Source: Propylenella binzhouense (lineage in GTDB: Bacteria; Pseudomonadota; Alphaproteobacteria; Rhizobiales; Afifellaceae). From it: a stretch of 32,834 nucleotides of DNA. Below the pieces are notes generated by a model. The model did not search any database, was not told the origin of the DNA, and was given only the letters and a program-made list of their open reading frames with translations. Numbering within the stretch: the first letter of the stretch is position 1; every line of letters begins with the position of its first letter. Position numbers and translations under genes: made by a program. Of the stretch, positions 17,795 through 26,098 are shown piece by piece. The stretch spans positions 1 through 32,834 of the forward strand of contig NZ_SPKJ01000044.1 in assembly GCF_009866965.1 (NCBI RefSeq), written 5' to 3'.

Positions 17795-18961
17795 ATGCCC
17801 GTCCTCAACAGCATCGCAGAGCGCGCCGAGGAGATCGCCCACTGGCGGCGCGACTTCCACCGCCAGCCGGAGCTTCTCTACGAGGTGCACAGGACCGCCG
17901 CCGCGGTCGCCGCCAAGCTGAGGGCGTTCGGCTGCGACGAGGTCGCGGAGGGGATCGGCCGGACAGGCGTCGTCGGCGTGATCCGCGGCCGCGGCGGCGG
18001 CCGCCGAGGCGCCATCGGGCTGCGGGCGGACATGGACGCGCTTCCGCTCGAGGAGGAAAGCGGAAAGCCCTGGAGCTCGGAAGTGCCGGGCAAGATGCAT
18101 GCCTGCGGCCATGACGGGCACACGGCCATGCTTCTCGGCGCCGCCCGCCACCTGGCGGAGACGCGCGCCTTCGACGGAACGGCCGTCGTGATCTTCCAGC
18201 CGGCCGAAGAGGGCGGCGGCGGCGGCCGCGCCATGGTGGAGGACGGCCTCATCGACCGGTTCGGCATCGAGGAGGTTTACGGGATGCACAACATGCCGGG
18301 CCTGCCGGTCGGGCATTTCGCGGTGCGGCCCGGGCCGATCATGGCCTCGGCAGACCATTTCACGATCATGGTGGAAGGACGCGGCGGACATGCGGCCAAG
18401 CCGCACTCCACCATCGACCCGATCATCGTCGGCACCCATCTCGTCCAGGCGCTGCAATCGATCGTCGCGCGCAACGTCGACCCGCTGAAGAGCGCGGTCG
18501 TCTCCGTCACGACGTTCCATGCCGGCGAGGCCTTCAACATCATCCCGTCCCGGGCGAAGATCACGGGCACGGCGCGGGCGCTGGAGCCGGTCGTCCGCGA
18601 CATGCTGGAGCGCCGGATCAGCGAGATCGTTCAGAACGTCGCCGCCGCCTACGGCGCGTCCGCGGAGTTTGCCTACCTCCGGAACTACCCGGTCACCGTC
18701 AACGATGCCGGCGCGACCGCCCGCGCGGTTGCCGCCGCAGGCGAGGTCGCGGGCGCGGCGGCCGTGGACGAGAACTGCCCGCCGACTATGGGCGCGGAGG
18801 ACTTCTCCTTCATGCTGGAGATGCGCCCGGGGGCGATGATCTTCCTCGGAAACGGCGACAGCGCGGGACTGCACCACCCGGCCTACGACTTCAACGACGC
18901 GGCCATCCCCTACGGGGCATCCTACTGGGTGCGGCTGGTCGAGAGCCGGATGCCGATCTGA
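17795..18961 (+). CDS. M20 family amidohydrolase (hippurate hydrolase / N-acyl amino acid deacylase type)
   Basis: This 388-residue cytoplasmic metal-dependent amidohydrolase of the M20D group has metal ligands in MHACGHDGHT (C104, H106), FQPAEEGGGGG (E138/E139), YGMHNMPG and GRGGHAAKPHSTIDP. The dimerisation-domain segment follows, and the last metal-site His is in GLHHPAYDFND. Enzymes of this group cleave N-acyl amino acids such as hippurate or N-acetyl amino acids; the actual substrate is not shown by the sequence. The ATG at 17795 begins MPVLNSIAERAEEIAHWRRD, the normal family N-terminus. The gene stands alone, convergent with the macro-domain gene. Confidence 0.92.
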   Translation: MPVLNSIAERAEEIAHWRRDFHRQPELLYEVHRTAAAVAAKLRAFGCDEVAEGIGRTGVVGVIRGRGGGRRGAIGLRADMDALPLEEESGKPWSSEVPGKMHACGHDGHTAMLLGAARHLAETRAFDGTAVVIFQPAEEGGGGGRAMVEDGLIDRFGIEEVYGMHNMPGLPVGHFAVRPGPIMASADHFTIMVEGRGGHAAKPHSTIDPIIVGTHLVQALQSIVARNVDPLKSAVVSVTTFHAGEAFNIIPSRAKITGTARALEPVVRDMLERRISEIVQNVAAAYGASAEFAYLRNYPVTVNDAGATARAVAAAGEVAGAAAVDENCPPTMGAEDFSFMLEMRPGAMIFLGNGDSAGLHHPAYDFNDAAIPYGASYWVRLVESRMPI

Positions 18962-18988
18962 CCGCGATCGGGGGGAAGCGGCCCGGGA

Positions 18989-19525
18989 TCATCCGAGCCG
19001 TTCCAGGGCGCGGCGATGTTCGGCCGCCGAATCCTCCGAAAAGCAGCAGAAGACGACGTCCCTGAGGCTTCCCGGCCCGGCGCGGACGAATGCGGCGACC
19101 GCGTTCACCGCCCGGTCGGCCGCCTCCGCGGGCGGATAGCCGTAGATCCCTGTCGAGATCGCCGGAAAGGCGATGCTCGCCAGCCGATGCTCCGCGGCAA
19201 GCGCGAGCGAGGAGCGGTAGGCGGCGGCGAGGAGCTCCCCCTCCCCCGCCGTGCCGCCCCGCCAGACCGGCCCGACGGCATGGATCACATGGCGGGCGGG
19301 CAGGCCGTAGCCCGCCGTGATGCGGGCATCCCCGGTCGGGCAGCGCCCGATCCCCCGGCATTCCTCCGCAAGCCGCGGACCGGCGGCGCGGTGGATGGCG
19401 CCGCATACGCCGCCGCCGGGCGCGAGGCCTTCATTGGCCGCGTTGACGATCGCGTCCACCTCAAGCGTCGTGATGTCCGCGACCACCACGCGCAGCCGGA
19501 CGGGGCCGAGCACGCGCTCGTTCAT
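18989..19525 (-). CDS. Macro-domain protein, O-acetyl-ADP-ribose deacetylase type
   Basis: A single 178-residue macro domain of the YmdB/MacroD group. It has DITTLEVDAIVNAANEGL, GGGVCGAIHRAAG and GDARITAGYGLPARHVIHAVGP. SIAFPAISTGIYGYP is the phosphate-binding loop, and the closing RDVVFCCFSEDSAAEHRRAL fits too. Family members remove the acetyl group from O-acetyl-ADP-ribose or mono-ADP-ribose from proteins. It follows the UDP-glucose dehydrogenase gene after 54 bp on the same strand, but there is no evident functional link to sugar nucleotides. Confidence 0.93.
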   Translation of the reverse strand: MNERVLGPVRLRVVVADITTLEVDAIVNAANEGLAPGGGVCGAIHRAAGPRLAEECRGIGRCPTGDARITAGYGLPARHVIHAVGPVWRGGTAGEGELLAAAYRSSLALAAEHRLASIAFPAISTGIYGYPPAEAADRAVNAVAAFVRAGPGSLRDVVFCCFSEDSAAEHRRALERLG

Positions 19526-19579
19526 CTCGTTCCGGCGGCCGGACCGCCCTGCCCGCAGGCGGCCGCCCGCTGTCCGGCG

Positions 19580-20920
19580 TCAGGCGGCATCCGCGGCGGC
19601 CATGTCGACCTCGCGCCGGCGGCCGATCCCGACCCCGAAATGGCGGAAGCCGTGCGCCTCCACCTCGGGGCTCTTGTAGATGTTCCTCAGGTCGAAGAAG
19701 GCGGACCCTTTCATGAGCCGCCGCAGCCGTACCAGGTCGAGCGCACGGTAGACGTCCCATTCGGTGATGATGACGAGGGCGTCCGAGCCCTCCGCGGCGT
19801 GATAGGGACCGTCGCACCACTCGACGTCCGAAAGCAGCCTGGCCGCCTCCTCCATGCCTTCCGGATCGTGCGCCCTGACGCGGGCGCCGGCCGCCTGGAG
19901 CGCCGGAATGATGGCGAGCGACGGCGCCTCGCGCATGTCGTCCGTGTTCGGCTTGAAGGTGACCCCGAGCACGGCGATCGACCTGCCCTCGACGGGACCG
20001 AGCGTCTCCAGGATGCGCTCGGCCATGGCGCGCTTGCGCGCCTCGTTGACGGCCACCACCGTCTCGACGATCCGCACCGGCGCGCCCGCGCCCTTTGCCG
20101 TGTTGAGGAGGGCGAGCGTGTCCTTCGGGAAGCAGGAGCCGCCATAGCCCGGACCGGCATGCAGGAACTTCGACCCGATGCGCCGGTCGAGCCCTATCCC
20201 GCGCGCCACCTCCTGCACATTGGCGCCCACCTTCTCGCAGAGATCGGCGATCTCGTTGATGAAGGTGATCTTGGTCGCAAGGAACGCATTCGCGGCGTAC
20301 TTGATGAGTTCCGCCGTCTCCAGGCCGGTGAAGAGGATCGGCGTCTCATTGAGCGAGAGCGGCCGGTAGAGGCGGCGCATCGCATCCTTCGCCGCCTCGC
20401 TCTCCGCCCCGACCACCACCCTGTCGGGCCGCTTGAAGTCCTCGATCGCCGAGCCTTCGCGCAGGAATTCCGGATTGGAGGCGACCTCCACCGCGGCATC
20501 GGGCCGGATCGCCTTGATCCGGCGCAGCACCTCGCGGTTGGTGCCGATCGGCACGGTCGACTTGCAGACGACGACGCAGGGCTCCGTCCACGCCCGCGCG
20601 ATCTCCTCGGCCGCCGCGTAGACATAGGTGAGATCGGCGAAGCCGTCGCCGCGCCGCGCCGGCGTTCCGACCGCGATGAAGACCGCCTGCGCCCGGTCCA
20701 TCGCCACCGGCAGGCTGGTCGAGAAGGAGAGCCGCCCGGCCAGACGGTTGCGCGCCACGAGATCCTCGAGGCCCGGCTCGTAGATGGGAATCTCGCCCTT
20801 CTCCAGACGCGAGACGCGCTCCTCGTCCTTGTCGACCACCACGACCTCGTGGCCGAAATCGGAGAAGCAGGCACCGGAGACGAGGCCGACATAGCCGGCC
20901 CCGATCATCACGATCTTCAT
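19580..20920 (-). CDS. UDP-glucose 6-dehydrogenase
   Basis: This NAD-dependent enzyme oxidises UDP-glucose to UDP-glucuronate in two steps. It has 446 residues, with the Rossmann motif IGAGYVGLV at 6-14 and the central helix GLETAELIKYAANAFLATKITF-type region near 199-220. The catalytic Cys263 is in GPGYGGSCFPKD, and TFKPNTDDMREAPSL lies in the C-terminal domain. These are the full family hallmarks (Ugd/Udg). It is adjacent to UDP-glucuronate decarboxylase, 63 bp downstream on the same strand. Together they make UDP-xylose from UDP-glucose, probably for a surface polysaccharide. The ATG at 20920 gives the standard N-terminus MKIVMIGAGYVGL. Confidence 0.96.
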   Translation of the reverse strand: MKIVMIGAGYVGLVSGACFSDFGHEVVVVDKDEERVSRLEKGEIPIYEPGLEDLVARNRLAGRLSFSTSLPVAMDRAQAVFIAVGTPARRGDGFADLTYVYAAAEEIARAWTEPCVVVCKSTVPIGTNREVLRRIKAIRPDAAVEVASNPEFLREGSAIEDFKRPDRVVVGAESEAAKDAMRRLYRPLSLNETPILFTGLETAELIKYAANAFLATKITFINEIADLCEKVGANVQEVARGIGLDRRIGSKFLHAGPGYGGSCFPKDTLALLNTAKGAGAPVRIVETVVAVNEARKRAMAERILETLGPVEGRSIAVLGVTFKPNTDDMREAPSLAIIPALQAAGARVRAHDPEGMEEAARLLSDVEWCDGPYHAAEGSDALVIITEWDVYRALDLVRLRRLMKGSAFFDLRNIYKSPEVEAHGFRHFGVGIGRRREVDMAAADAA

Positions 20921-20983
20921 TGCATCATCCTTTCGATCGCGCGCGATCCGCCGGCGGCGAATTCCGAGCCGACGCCGCGGGCC

Positions 20984-21976
20984 TCATGTCGCAGCCCGCA
21001 GAGGAACGGCCCTCGCCGCCTGGCTGGTCGTCGACATGCATTCGCTGAAATAGGAGATCGTCCGCTTGAGGCCCACATCGAGATCGACCGACGGTTCCCA
21101 GCCGAGCAATTCCCGCGCCTTCGTGATGTCGGGCCGGCGCTGGCGCGGGTCGTCCTGCGGCAGCGGCCGGAACTCGATCCGCGATCCCGACCCGGTGTAG
21201 CGGGCGACGAGCTCCGCGAGCTCGCGGATCGTGAACTCGCGGGGATTGCCGAGATTGACCGGCCCATTCACCTCTCCTGGCGCGTCCATCAATCCGATCA
21301 GACCCTCGATCAGATCCGACACGTAACAGAAGGAGCGCGTCTGGTCGCCCTGCCCGTAGACGGTAATCGGCCTCCCCGCCAGAGCCTGCACGATAAAATT
21401 GGAGACGACGCGTCCGTCGTTCGGATGCATGCGCGGGCCATAGGTGTTGAAGATCCGCGCCACCCTGATCTCCAGACCGTGCTGGCGCTGGTAATCGAAG
21501 AACAGCGTCTCGGCGCAGCGCTTGCCCTCGTCATAGCAGGAGCGCGGGCCGATCGGATTGACGCGGCCCCAATAGTCCTCGCGCTGCGGATGGACCTCCG
21601 GGTCGCCGTAGACCTCGCTCGTCGACGCCTGCAGGATCCGCGCCTTGAGCCGCTTCGCCAGGCCGAGCATGTTGATCGCGCCGTGGATGCTCGTCTTCGT
21701 GGTCTGCACCGGGTCGTGCTGATAGTGAATCGGGCTTGCCGGGCAGGCGAGGTTGTAGATCTCGTCCACCTCGACGAAGAGCGGGATGGTGATATCGTGA
21801 CGCATCACCTCGAAACGAGGGTTCGAGAGCAGATGCGCGACGTTCATTCGCGTTCCGGTGAAGAAATTGTCGACGCACAGGACTTCGTGTCCGCGCGCAA
21901 GCAGCGCCTCGCAAAGATGGGAGCCGAGAAAGCCCGCGCCGCCGGTGACGAGGATACGCTTATTCCAATGCTTCAT
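20984..21976 (-). CDS. UDP-glucuronate decarboxylase (UDP-xylose synthase)
   Basis: This 330-residue extended SDR enzyme of the UXS family has an NAD site [10 protein letters not shown] (residues 12-21) and [40 protein letters not shown] is next, then a catalytic Tyr/Lys in SCYDEGKR and the typical segment [30 protein letters not shown] and the [16 protein letters not shown] block are diagnostic for UXS. It decarboxylates UDP-glucuronate to UDP-xylose. It is upstream of UDP-glucose dehydrogenase on the same strand, so the pair forms a two-step pathway. No glycosyltransferase is seen nearby. Confidence 0.95.
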   Translation of the reverse strand: MKHWNKRILVTGGAGFLGSHLCEALLARGHEVLCVDNFFTGTRMNVAHLLSNPRFEVMRHDITIPLFVEVDEIYNLACPASPIHYQHDPVQTTKTSIHGAINMLGLAKRLKARILQASTSEVYGDPEVHPQREDYWGRVNPIGPRSCYDEGKRCAETLFFDYQRQHGLEIRVARIFNTYGPRMHPNDGRVVSNFIVQALAGRPITVYGQGDQTRSFCYVSDLIEGLIGLMDAPGEVNGPVNLGNPREFTIRELAELVARYTGSGSRIEFRPLPQDDPRQRRPDITKARELLGWEPSVDLDVGLKRTISYFSECMSTTSQAARAVPLRAAT

Positions 21977-22015
21977 GGTGCGAATGACCTCACGCTCGAC
22001 GAGTTGCCATCAGGG

Positions 22016-22888
22016 ATGCCGGCAGAAGCGATCCGGCCTGCGGGCCCCGCAAGCCGACCGCCCGGAACTACCGGCCCCGAAGGGAAACTGGCGCAGCTAA
22101 GAAAGACGGCAATTCCACTCTGGACAGCTTTGTTGCTCGGGGCGCTTCCGGACGCGCCGGCAACCGCGTTCGACTGCACGCAAGGCCGGGAACAGGGGAT
22201 CGGCATCGCCGCGCCGGACGCGCGCACGATCCGGCTCTCCGACGGCAGGCTGCTCAGCCTCGCATCGGTGGAGCCCTTCTCCATCCTCGCCCCGGGGATC
22301 GCCGATGCCGAGACGCGCGCCGCCCTCCGGCTGGCGGAGCTCGCGCGGGGGCCCCTCACCTTCACCCCGGTCTCCGGCAGGCCGGACCGCTACGGCCGGC
22401 TCCCTTCGCTCGTCTTCGGCCCCGGCGGGCTGCTGCAGGCGGAACTCGCCGAGGCGGGGCTCGCAATCGGCGTCCCGACCTCCGAGGACCCGCCCTGCCT
22501 TGCGCTCGTCACGGCCGCGGAGGAGCGCGCCCGGAAAGGGGGCGCCGGCTTCTGGGGCGAAGCGCCGGGCGGGAGCCTCGTCTCCGGCACCTGGAACATG
22601 CCCGGCGGGCGCAGCGATTTCGTGATCGCGGAAGGCCGCGTCGAGTCGGTTGGGATCAGGCCGCGCCGTACTTATCTCAATCTCGGCGGATCCTGGTCGA
22701 AGGATCTCGCAATCGTCATCGAGAGTGCGCAGCGTGAACGCTTCGGGACGGATTCGGAGATCAACGCCCTCGTCGGCCGCTTCGTCCGCGTGCGCGGCTT
22801 CCTCGACGGCGACGACCGGCCGCGCCTTGCTGTGCGCTCGCCGCTACAGATCGAGATTATCGATGGCTCGGAACGACAAACACGGTGA
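22016..22888 (+). CDS. Exported thermonuclease-fold (SNase-like) protein
   Basis: About 290 residues. An N-terminal hydrophobic stretch IPLWTALLLGALP followed by APATAF looks like a signal peptide. Next is a staphylococcal-nuclease-like domain (TIRLSDGRLLSLASVEPF ... RPDRYGRLPSLVF ... AEAGLAIG ... ARKGGAGFWGE). The DRYGR motif is kept, but the usual LxGIDAPE region with catalytic Arg and Glu is altered to LASVEPF, so activity is uncertain. The C-terminal half (RVESVGIRPRRTYLNLGG ... VRVRGFL) looks like an OB-type fold. ATG at 22016 with CAGGG upstream is my choice; an earlier ATG at 21968 would run into the divergent decarboxylase gene. It is probably transcribed with the M48 protease gene. 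Confidence 0.75.
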   Translation: MPAEAIRPAGPASRPPGTTGPEGKLAQLRKTAIPLWTALLLGALPDAPATAFDCTQGREQGIGIAAPDARTIRLSDGRLLSLASVEPFSILAPGIADAETRAALRLAELARGPLTFTPVSGRPDRYGRLPSLVFGPGGLLQAELAEAGLAIGVPTSEDPPCLALVTAAEERARKGGAGFWGEAPGGSLVSGTWNMPGGRSDFVIAEGRVESVGIRPRRTYLNLGGSWSKDLAIVIESAQRERFGTDSEINALVGRFVRVRGFLDGDDRPRLAVRSPLQIEIIDGSERQTR

Positions 22889-22931
22889 TGTCGCCTTGAT
22901 TCCGGCTGGCCCGCAGCGCAAGCGGGGTGCG

Positions 22932-24380
22932 ATGCGTCGCATTCTACCGATCCTCGTCCTCGCGCTGGGCCTCTCCGGCTGCCAGATGACATCCGTTCCG
23001 GCCACCGTGCCGGCGCGCGTCGAGCCGGTGGCGGTCACGCCGAAGCGGCTGCCGTCGCGCGTCGAGGAGGTGATCGGCGAGCGCGAGAACCCGCGCGTCG
23101 TGGCGGAGTTCGGCGGCGTCTACAGGAACCCGCAGGTCGAAGCCGCCCTCGTGAAGGTCGTCTCCAGGCTCGTCGCCGCCTCGGACGATCCTTCGCGCCA
23201 CTACAAGGTGACGATCCTCAACTCGCCGGTGGCGAACGCCTTCGCACTGCCGGGCGGCTATCTCTACATCACGCGCGGCCTGCTCGCGCTGACGAACGAC
23301 AGCTCGGAGCTCGCGGCCGTGCTCTCGCACGAGATCGCCCACGTGATCGCCAACCACGCGGTCGCCCGGGCGCGGGTGATCGAGCAGGCCGACATCGTGG
23401 AGAAGGTGGCGAGCGACGTCCTCAGCGACCCCGTGGCGCAGCAATCGGCGCGCCTGCGCTCCCGCGTCACGGTCGCCCGCTTCTCGCAGGACCAGGAGGT
23501 CGAGGCCGACCGCATCGGCATCATGATCGCCGGGCGCGCCGGCTTCGACCCGTTCGCCGCGTCGCGCTTCCTGGACAGCCTCGAACACTATGCGGAGTTC
23601 CGCTCCGCGACCGGCAGCCGCGACGAGCCGAAGAGCTTCCTCGCCTCGCATCCGACCGCGCTCGAGCGGCGCGAGCTCGCGCTCCGGGCCGCGCGGCAGT
23701 TCGGCGCACCGGGCACCACCCCGGGCGACCGCAATTCCTATCTCGCCGCCCTCGACGGCCTCGTCTACGGGGACGACCCGGGCGAAGGCTTCGTGCGCGG
23801 GCGCGAATACCTGCATCCCCGGCTTTCGATCAGGTTCAGCGTGCCGGAGCCGTACCGGCTCGAGAACACCAAGGAGGCCGTGCTTGCCGCGGCCGGGCCC
23901 AACACCGCCATGCGGTTCGACGGCGTGCCGGTCCCTGCCGACACCTCGCCCTCCGACTATCTCGCCTCCGGCTGGGTGAACGGGCTCGTCGACGGCTCGA
24001 TCCGCGAGACGACGGCCAACGGCCTGCCCGCGGCCACGGCGGAAGCGCGCGCCGGAGACTGGTTCTTCCGGATCGGCGCGGTGAGGGTCGGGTCGAGCAT
24101 GTACCGGATGATCTTCGCGGACCGCTCGAGCGACGAGGCGATCGCGGCCGCGCTCGACGAGACGCTCGCCTCGTTCCGCCGGCTGACCCCGCAGGACAGC
24201 GCGCGGCTGCGCCCGCTCACGATCGAGGTGGTCGACGTGAAGCCCGGCGACACCGTCGCGAGCCTGGCGGCGCGGATGCAGGGCACCGACCGGCGGCTCG
24301 AGCTCTTCCGGCTGCTCAACGGTCTCGGCGAGCAGGACGTGGTGAGCCCCGGCGAGAAGGTGAAGCTCGTCCTCGAGTGA
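22932..24380 (+). CDS. M48 family metalloprotease lipoprotein with C-terminal LysM
   Basis: This 482-residue envelope protein has a lipoprotein signal peptide ending in lipobox LSGC (Cys17). The M48 zinc protease domain has HEIAH (133-137) and the third ligand Glu in QDQEVEADRIG. A middle domain follows (about 290-420). A LysM-like peptidoglycan-binding end reads GDTVASLAARMQGTDRRLELFRLLNGL. This resembles the BepA/YfgC-type periplasmic proteases. The ATG at 22932 places the signal peptide at the N-terminus. An ATG at 22863, overlapping the upstream gene, would add 23 polar residues. It is convergent with rppH with only 3 bp between stops. Confidence 0.9.
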   Translation: MRRILPILVLALGLSGCQMTSVPATVPARVEPVAVTPKRLPSRVEEVIGERENPRVVAEFGGVYRNPQVEAALVKVVSRLVAASDDPSRHYKVTILNSPVANAFALPGGYLYITRGLLALTNDSSELAAVLSHEIAHVIANHAVARARVIEQADIVEKVASDVLSDPVAQQSARLRSRVTVARFSQDQEVEADRIGIMIAGRAGFDPFAASRFLDSLEHYAEFRSATGSRDEPKSFLASHPTALERRELALRAARQFGAPGTTPGDRNSYLAALDGLVYGDDPGEGFVRGREYLHPRLSIRFSVPEPYRLENTKEAVLAAAGPNTAMRFDGVPVPADTSPSDYLASGWVNGLVDGSIRETTANGLPAATAEARAGDWFFRIGAVRVGSSMYRMIFADRSSDEAIAAALDETLASFRRLTPQDSARLRPLTIEVVDVKPGDTVASLAARMQGTDRRLELFRLLNGLGEQDVVSPGEKVKLVLE

Positions 24381-24383
24381 GGC

Positions 24384-24887
24384 TCAGCCGAGACGCGCGA
24401 ACGGGGCGAATTCGAGAACGACCCGCTCGTAGACGCCCCGCTTGAACGGGATGACGAGGTCGGCGACCCGGTCGAGCCGCTCCCACCGCCAGGCGCTGAA
24501 TTCCGCCGCATGGCCATGGCCGGGAGCGGCGATGTCGATCTCGCTCTCCTCGCCCTCGAACCGGAAGGCGAACCATTTCTGCGTCTGCCCGCGATAGCGG
24601 CCCTTCCAGGCGCGCGCCGCGGCGGCGCCCGGCAGATCGTAGCAGAGCCAGTCGCGCGATTCTCCGAGCAGCGAAACGGTGCGGATCCCGGTCTCCTCGA
24701 AGAGCTCGCGCCGCGCGGCCTGAAGCGGGGTCTCGCCCGGATCGATGCCGCCCTGCGGCATCTGCCACTGATACTGGCTGCCGTCGGTCTCCGCGCTTCC
24801 CTTGCGCTTGCCGATGAAGACGGCGCCCGCCGGGTTGAAGACGGCGAGGCCGACGCAGCGCCGGTAGCTTGGATCGTGGGCGGACAC
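24384..24887 (-). CDS. rppH: RNA pyrophosphohydrolase (Nudix)
   Basis: This 167-residue Nudix hydrolase has the full box GGIDPGETPLQAARRELFEETGI, with GE and REXXEE residues in place. YRRCVGLAVFNPAGAVFIGKR at the N-terminus and QYQWQMPQGG, KWFAFRFEG and IPFKRGVYERVV are RppH/IalA hallmarks. It removes pyrophosphate from mRNA 5' ends and so starts decay. The start is GTG at 24887 preceded by AGAGGAA. It ends the envC-ctpA-yibQ-rppH series, 14 bp after the yibQ stop. Confidence 0.95.
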   Translation of the reverse strand: MSAHDPSYRRCVGLAVFNPAGAVFIGKRKGSAETDGSQYQWQMPQGGIDPGETPLQAARRELFEETGIRTVSLLGESRDWLCYDLPGAAAARAWKGRYRGQTQKWFAFRFEGEESEIDIAAPGHGHAAEFSAWRWERLDRVADLVIPFKRGVYERVVLEFAPFARLG

Positions 24888-24901
24888 GGGATTCCTCTGC
24901 C

Positions 24902-26050
24902 TTACCTGGCGAGCGCCGCGCTGACCGGGACAAGGCTTATGCCGCGCGCCTCGGCCTCCGGGATCCAGGCCGCAAGCGCCTGGATCGTGGTGGGAAAGGC
25001 GCTCGCCACGCCGACGGCGACGCCGCCGCGGCGCCGGGCGAGCGCCTCCAGCGCGGAGAGCTCCTTCGCGATCGCGTCCTTCGATCTCACCGCATCGACG
25101 ACCTTGTCCGCCACCACGACCGGGACGCCGGTCTCCTCTCCGACCCGGCGCGCCACGCTGCCGGGCGAGGTGCCGTCGTCGATATAGGCGAGCCCGCGGC
25201 CGCCGATCTCCGCGAGCAGGTCGCGCATCGCCGGCTCCTCGCTCGCGAAGCGCGCGCCCATGTAGTTCATCACCGCCGTGTAGCTGGTGATGCGGCCCAT
25301 CGACCAATGCAGATCGCGGATGTTCGCGTCCGGCTCGGCACTGGCGAGCAGCGTGTGCTCGCCCGGATCCACCTGCGGATAGCCGAGCGGCTCGAGCGGG
25401 ACCTGCACGACCACTTCGTGCCCGTCCTCGCGCGCACGGGTCACCCAGCGGTCGAGGCTGCTGCCATAGGGGGCGAAGGCGAGCGTGACGTCCGGGGGGA
25501 GCGTCTGGATCGCCTGCTGCGTCCCGGTCTGGCTGATGCCGAGCCCGCCGAGCACGAGCGCGATCCGCGGGCTGTTCGGCCCGGCGCCCGCGACCGAACC
25601 GGCCGGCGAGCGGGCATAGGCGTCGAGCGGCCGGAGCCCGTCGCCGGAAATCCTGGGAAGCGGGCCGAAACTGCTGCTTTCCAGGAGCTCGGGGAGCGGC
25701 TGCGAACCCGCCCGCCTGAACGCCGGCGAGGCGGAACTGCCGGCGAAGGCGGCGAGATCGGGACCCGTTTCCGTACCGGCGGCCGGTGCGGCGGCGCGGC
25801 CCGGCCTGTCCGCCTCGGCCGGCGCCTTGCCGATCGAGGCCGTATTGTCCGGCGAGGCGTCCGCGATGGCGACGACCGCCTGGAAGCGTCCGCCGGCCGG
25901 GTCGTCGACCACCGCCACCCAGATCAGCGCCAGGGCGGCGAGCACGCAGCCGAGGGTGACGACGGCCGGGATCACGATCCCCGTCGGTCCCCGCCCGGTG
26001 GAGCGGGGCCGTCGGTTCCGCAGCGGCTGGTTGAGATCGTTCGCCGACAT
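24902..26050 (-). CDS. Divergent polysaccharide deacetylase family protein (YibQ-like)
   Basis: This 382-residue protein has a cytoplasmic N-terminus with many Arg and Pro, then one membrane segment (IVIPAVVTLGCVLAALALIW, about residues 25-44). A linker rich in Ala and Ser leads to a periplasmic domain of the DUF610/YibQ family (PRIALVLGGLGISQTGTQQA, VTLAFAPYGSSLDRW, EVVVQVPLEPLGYPQ, NYMGARF, YIDDGT). Where other members have an Asp pair (IDDLG), this has LGGLG, as in many rhizobial relatives. Metal binding is therefore doubtful. It lies between ctpA and rppH in the envC-ctpA-yibQ-rppH order found across alphaproteobacteria and probably acts in envelope maintenance. Confidence 0.9.
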   Translation of the reverse strand: MSANDLNQPLRNRRPRSTGRGPTGIVIPAVVTLGCVLAALALIWVAVVDDPAGGRFQAVVAIADASPDNTASIGKAPAEADRPGRAAAPAAGTETGPDLAAFAGSSASPAFRRAGSQPLPELLESSSFGPLPRISGDGLRPLDAYARSPAGSVAGAGPNSPRIALVLGGLGISQTGTQQAIQTLPPDVTLAFAPYGSSLDRWVTRAREDGHEVVVQVPLEPLGYPQVDPGEHTLLASAEPDANIRDLHWSMGRITSYTAVMNYMGARFASEEPAMRDLLAEIGGRGLAYIDDGTSPGSVARRVGEETGVPVVVADKVVDAVRSKDAIAKELSALEALARRRGGVAVGVASAFPTTIQALAAWIPEAEARGISLVPVSAALAR

Positions 26051-26098
26051 ACCCCTGACGGAAGGAAGCGCGGCGCGCGCGGCGCGCCGGCCGAATCG

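Noticed and set aside
19016-22015. A long plus-strand open frame leading into the nuclease-like gene
   Set aside because: It runs antisense through the macro-domain, UDP-glucose dehydrogenase and decarboxylase genes. Only the part from about 22016 has a signal peptide and a recognisable fold.
26060-26090. A GGCGCGC...GCGCGCC palindrome between yibQ and ctpA
   Set aside because: It is a simple GC-only sequence with no T tract, expected by chance at this base composition.
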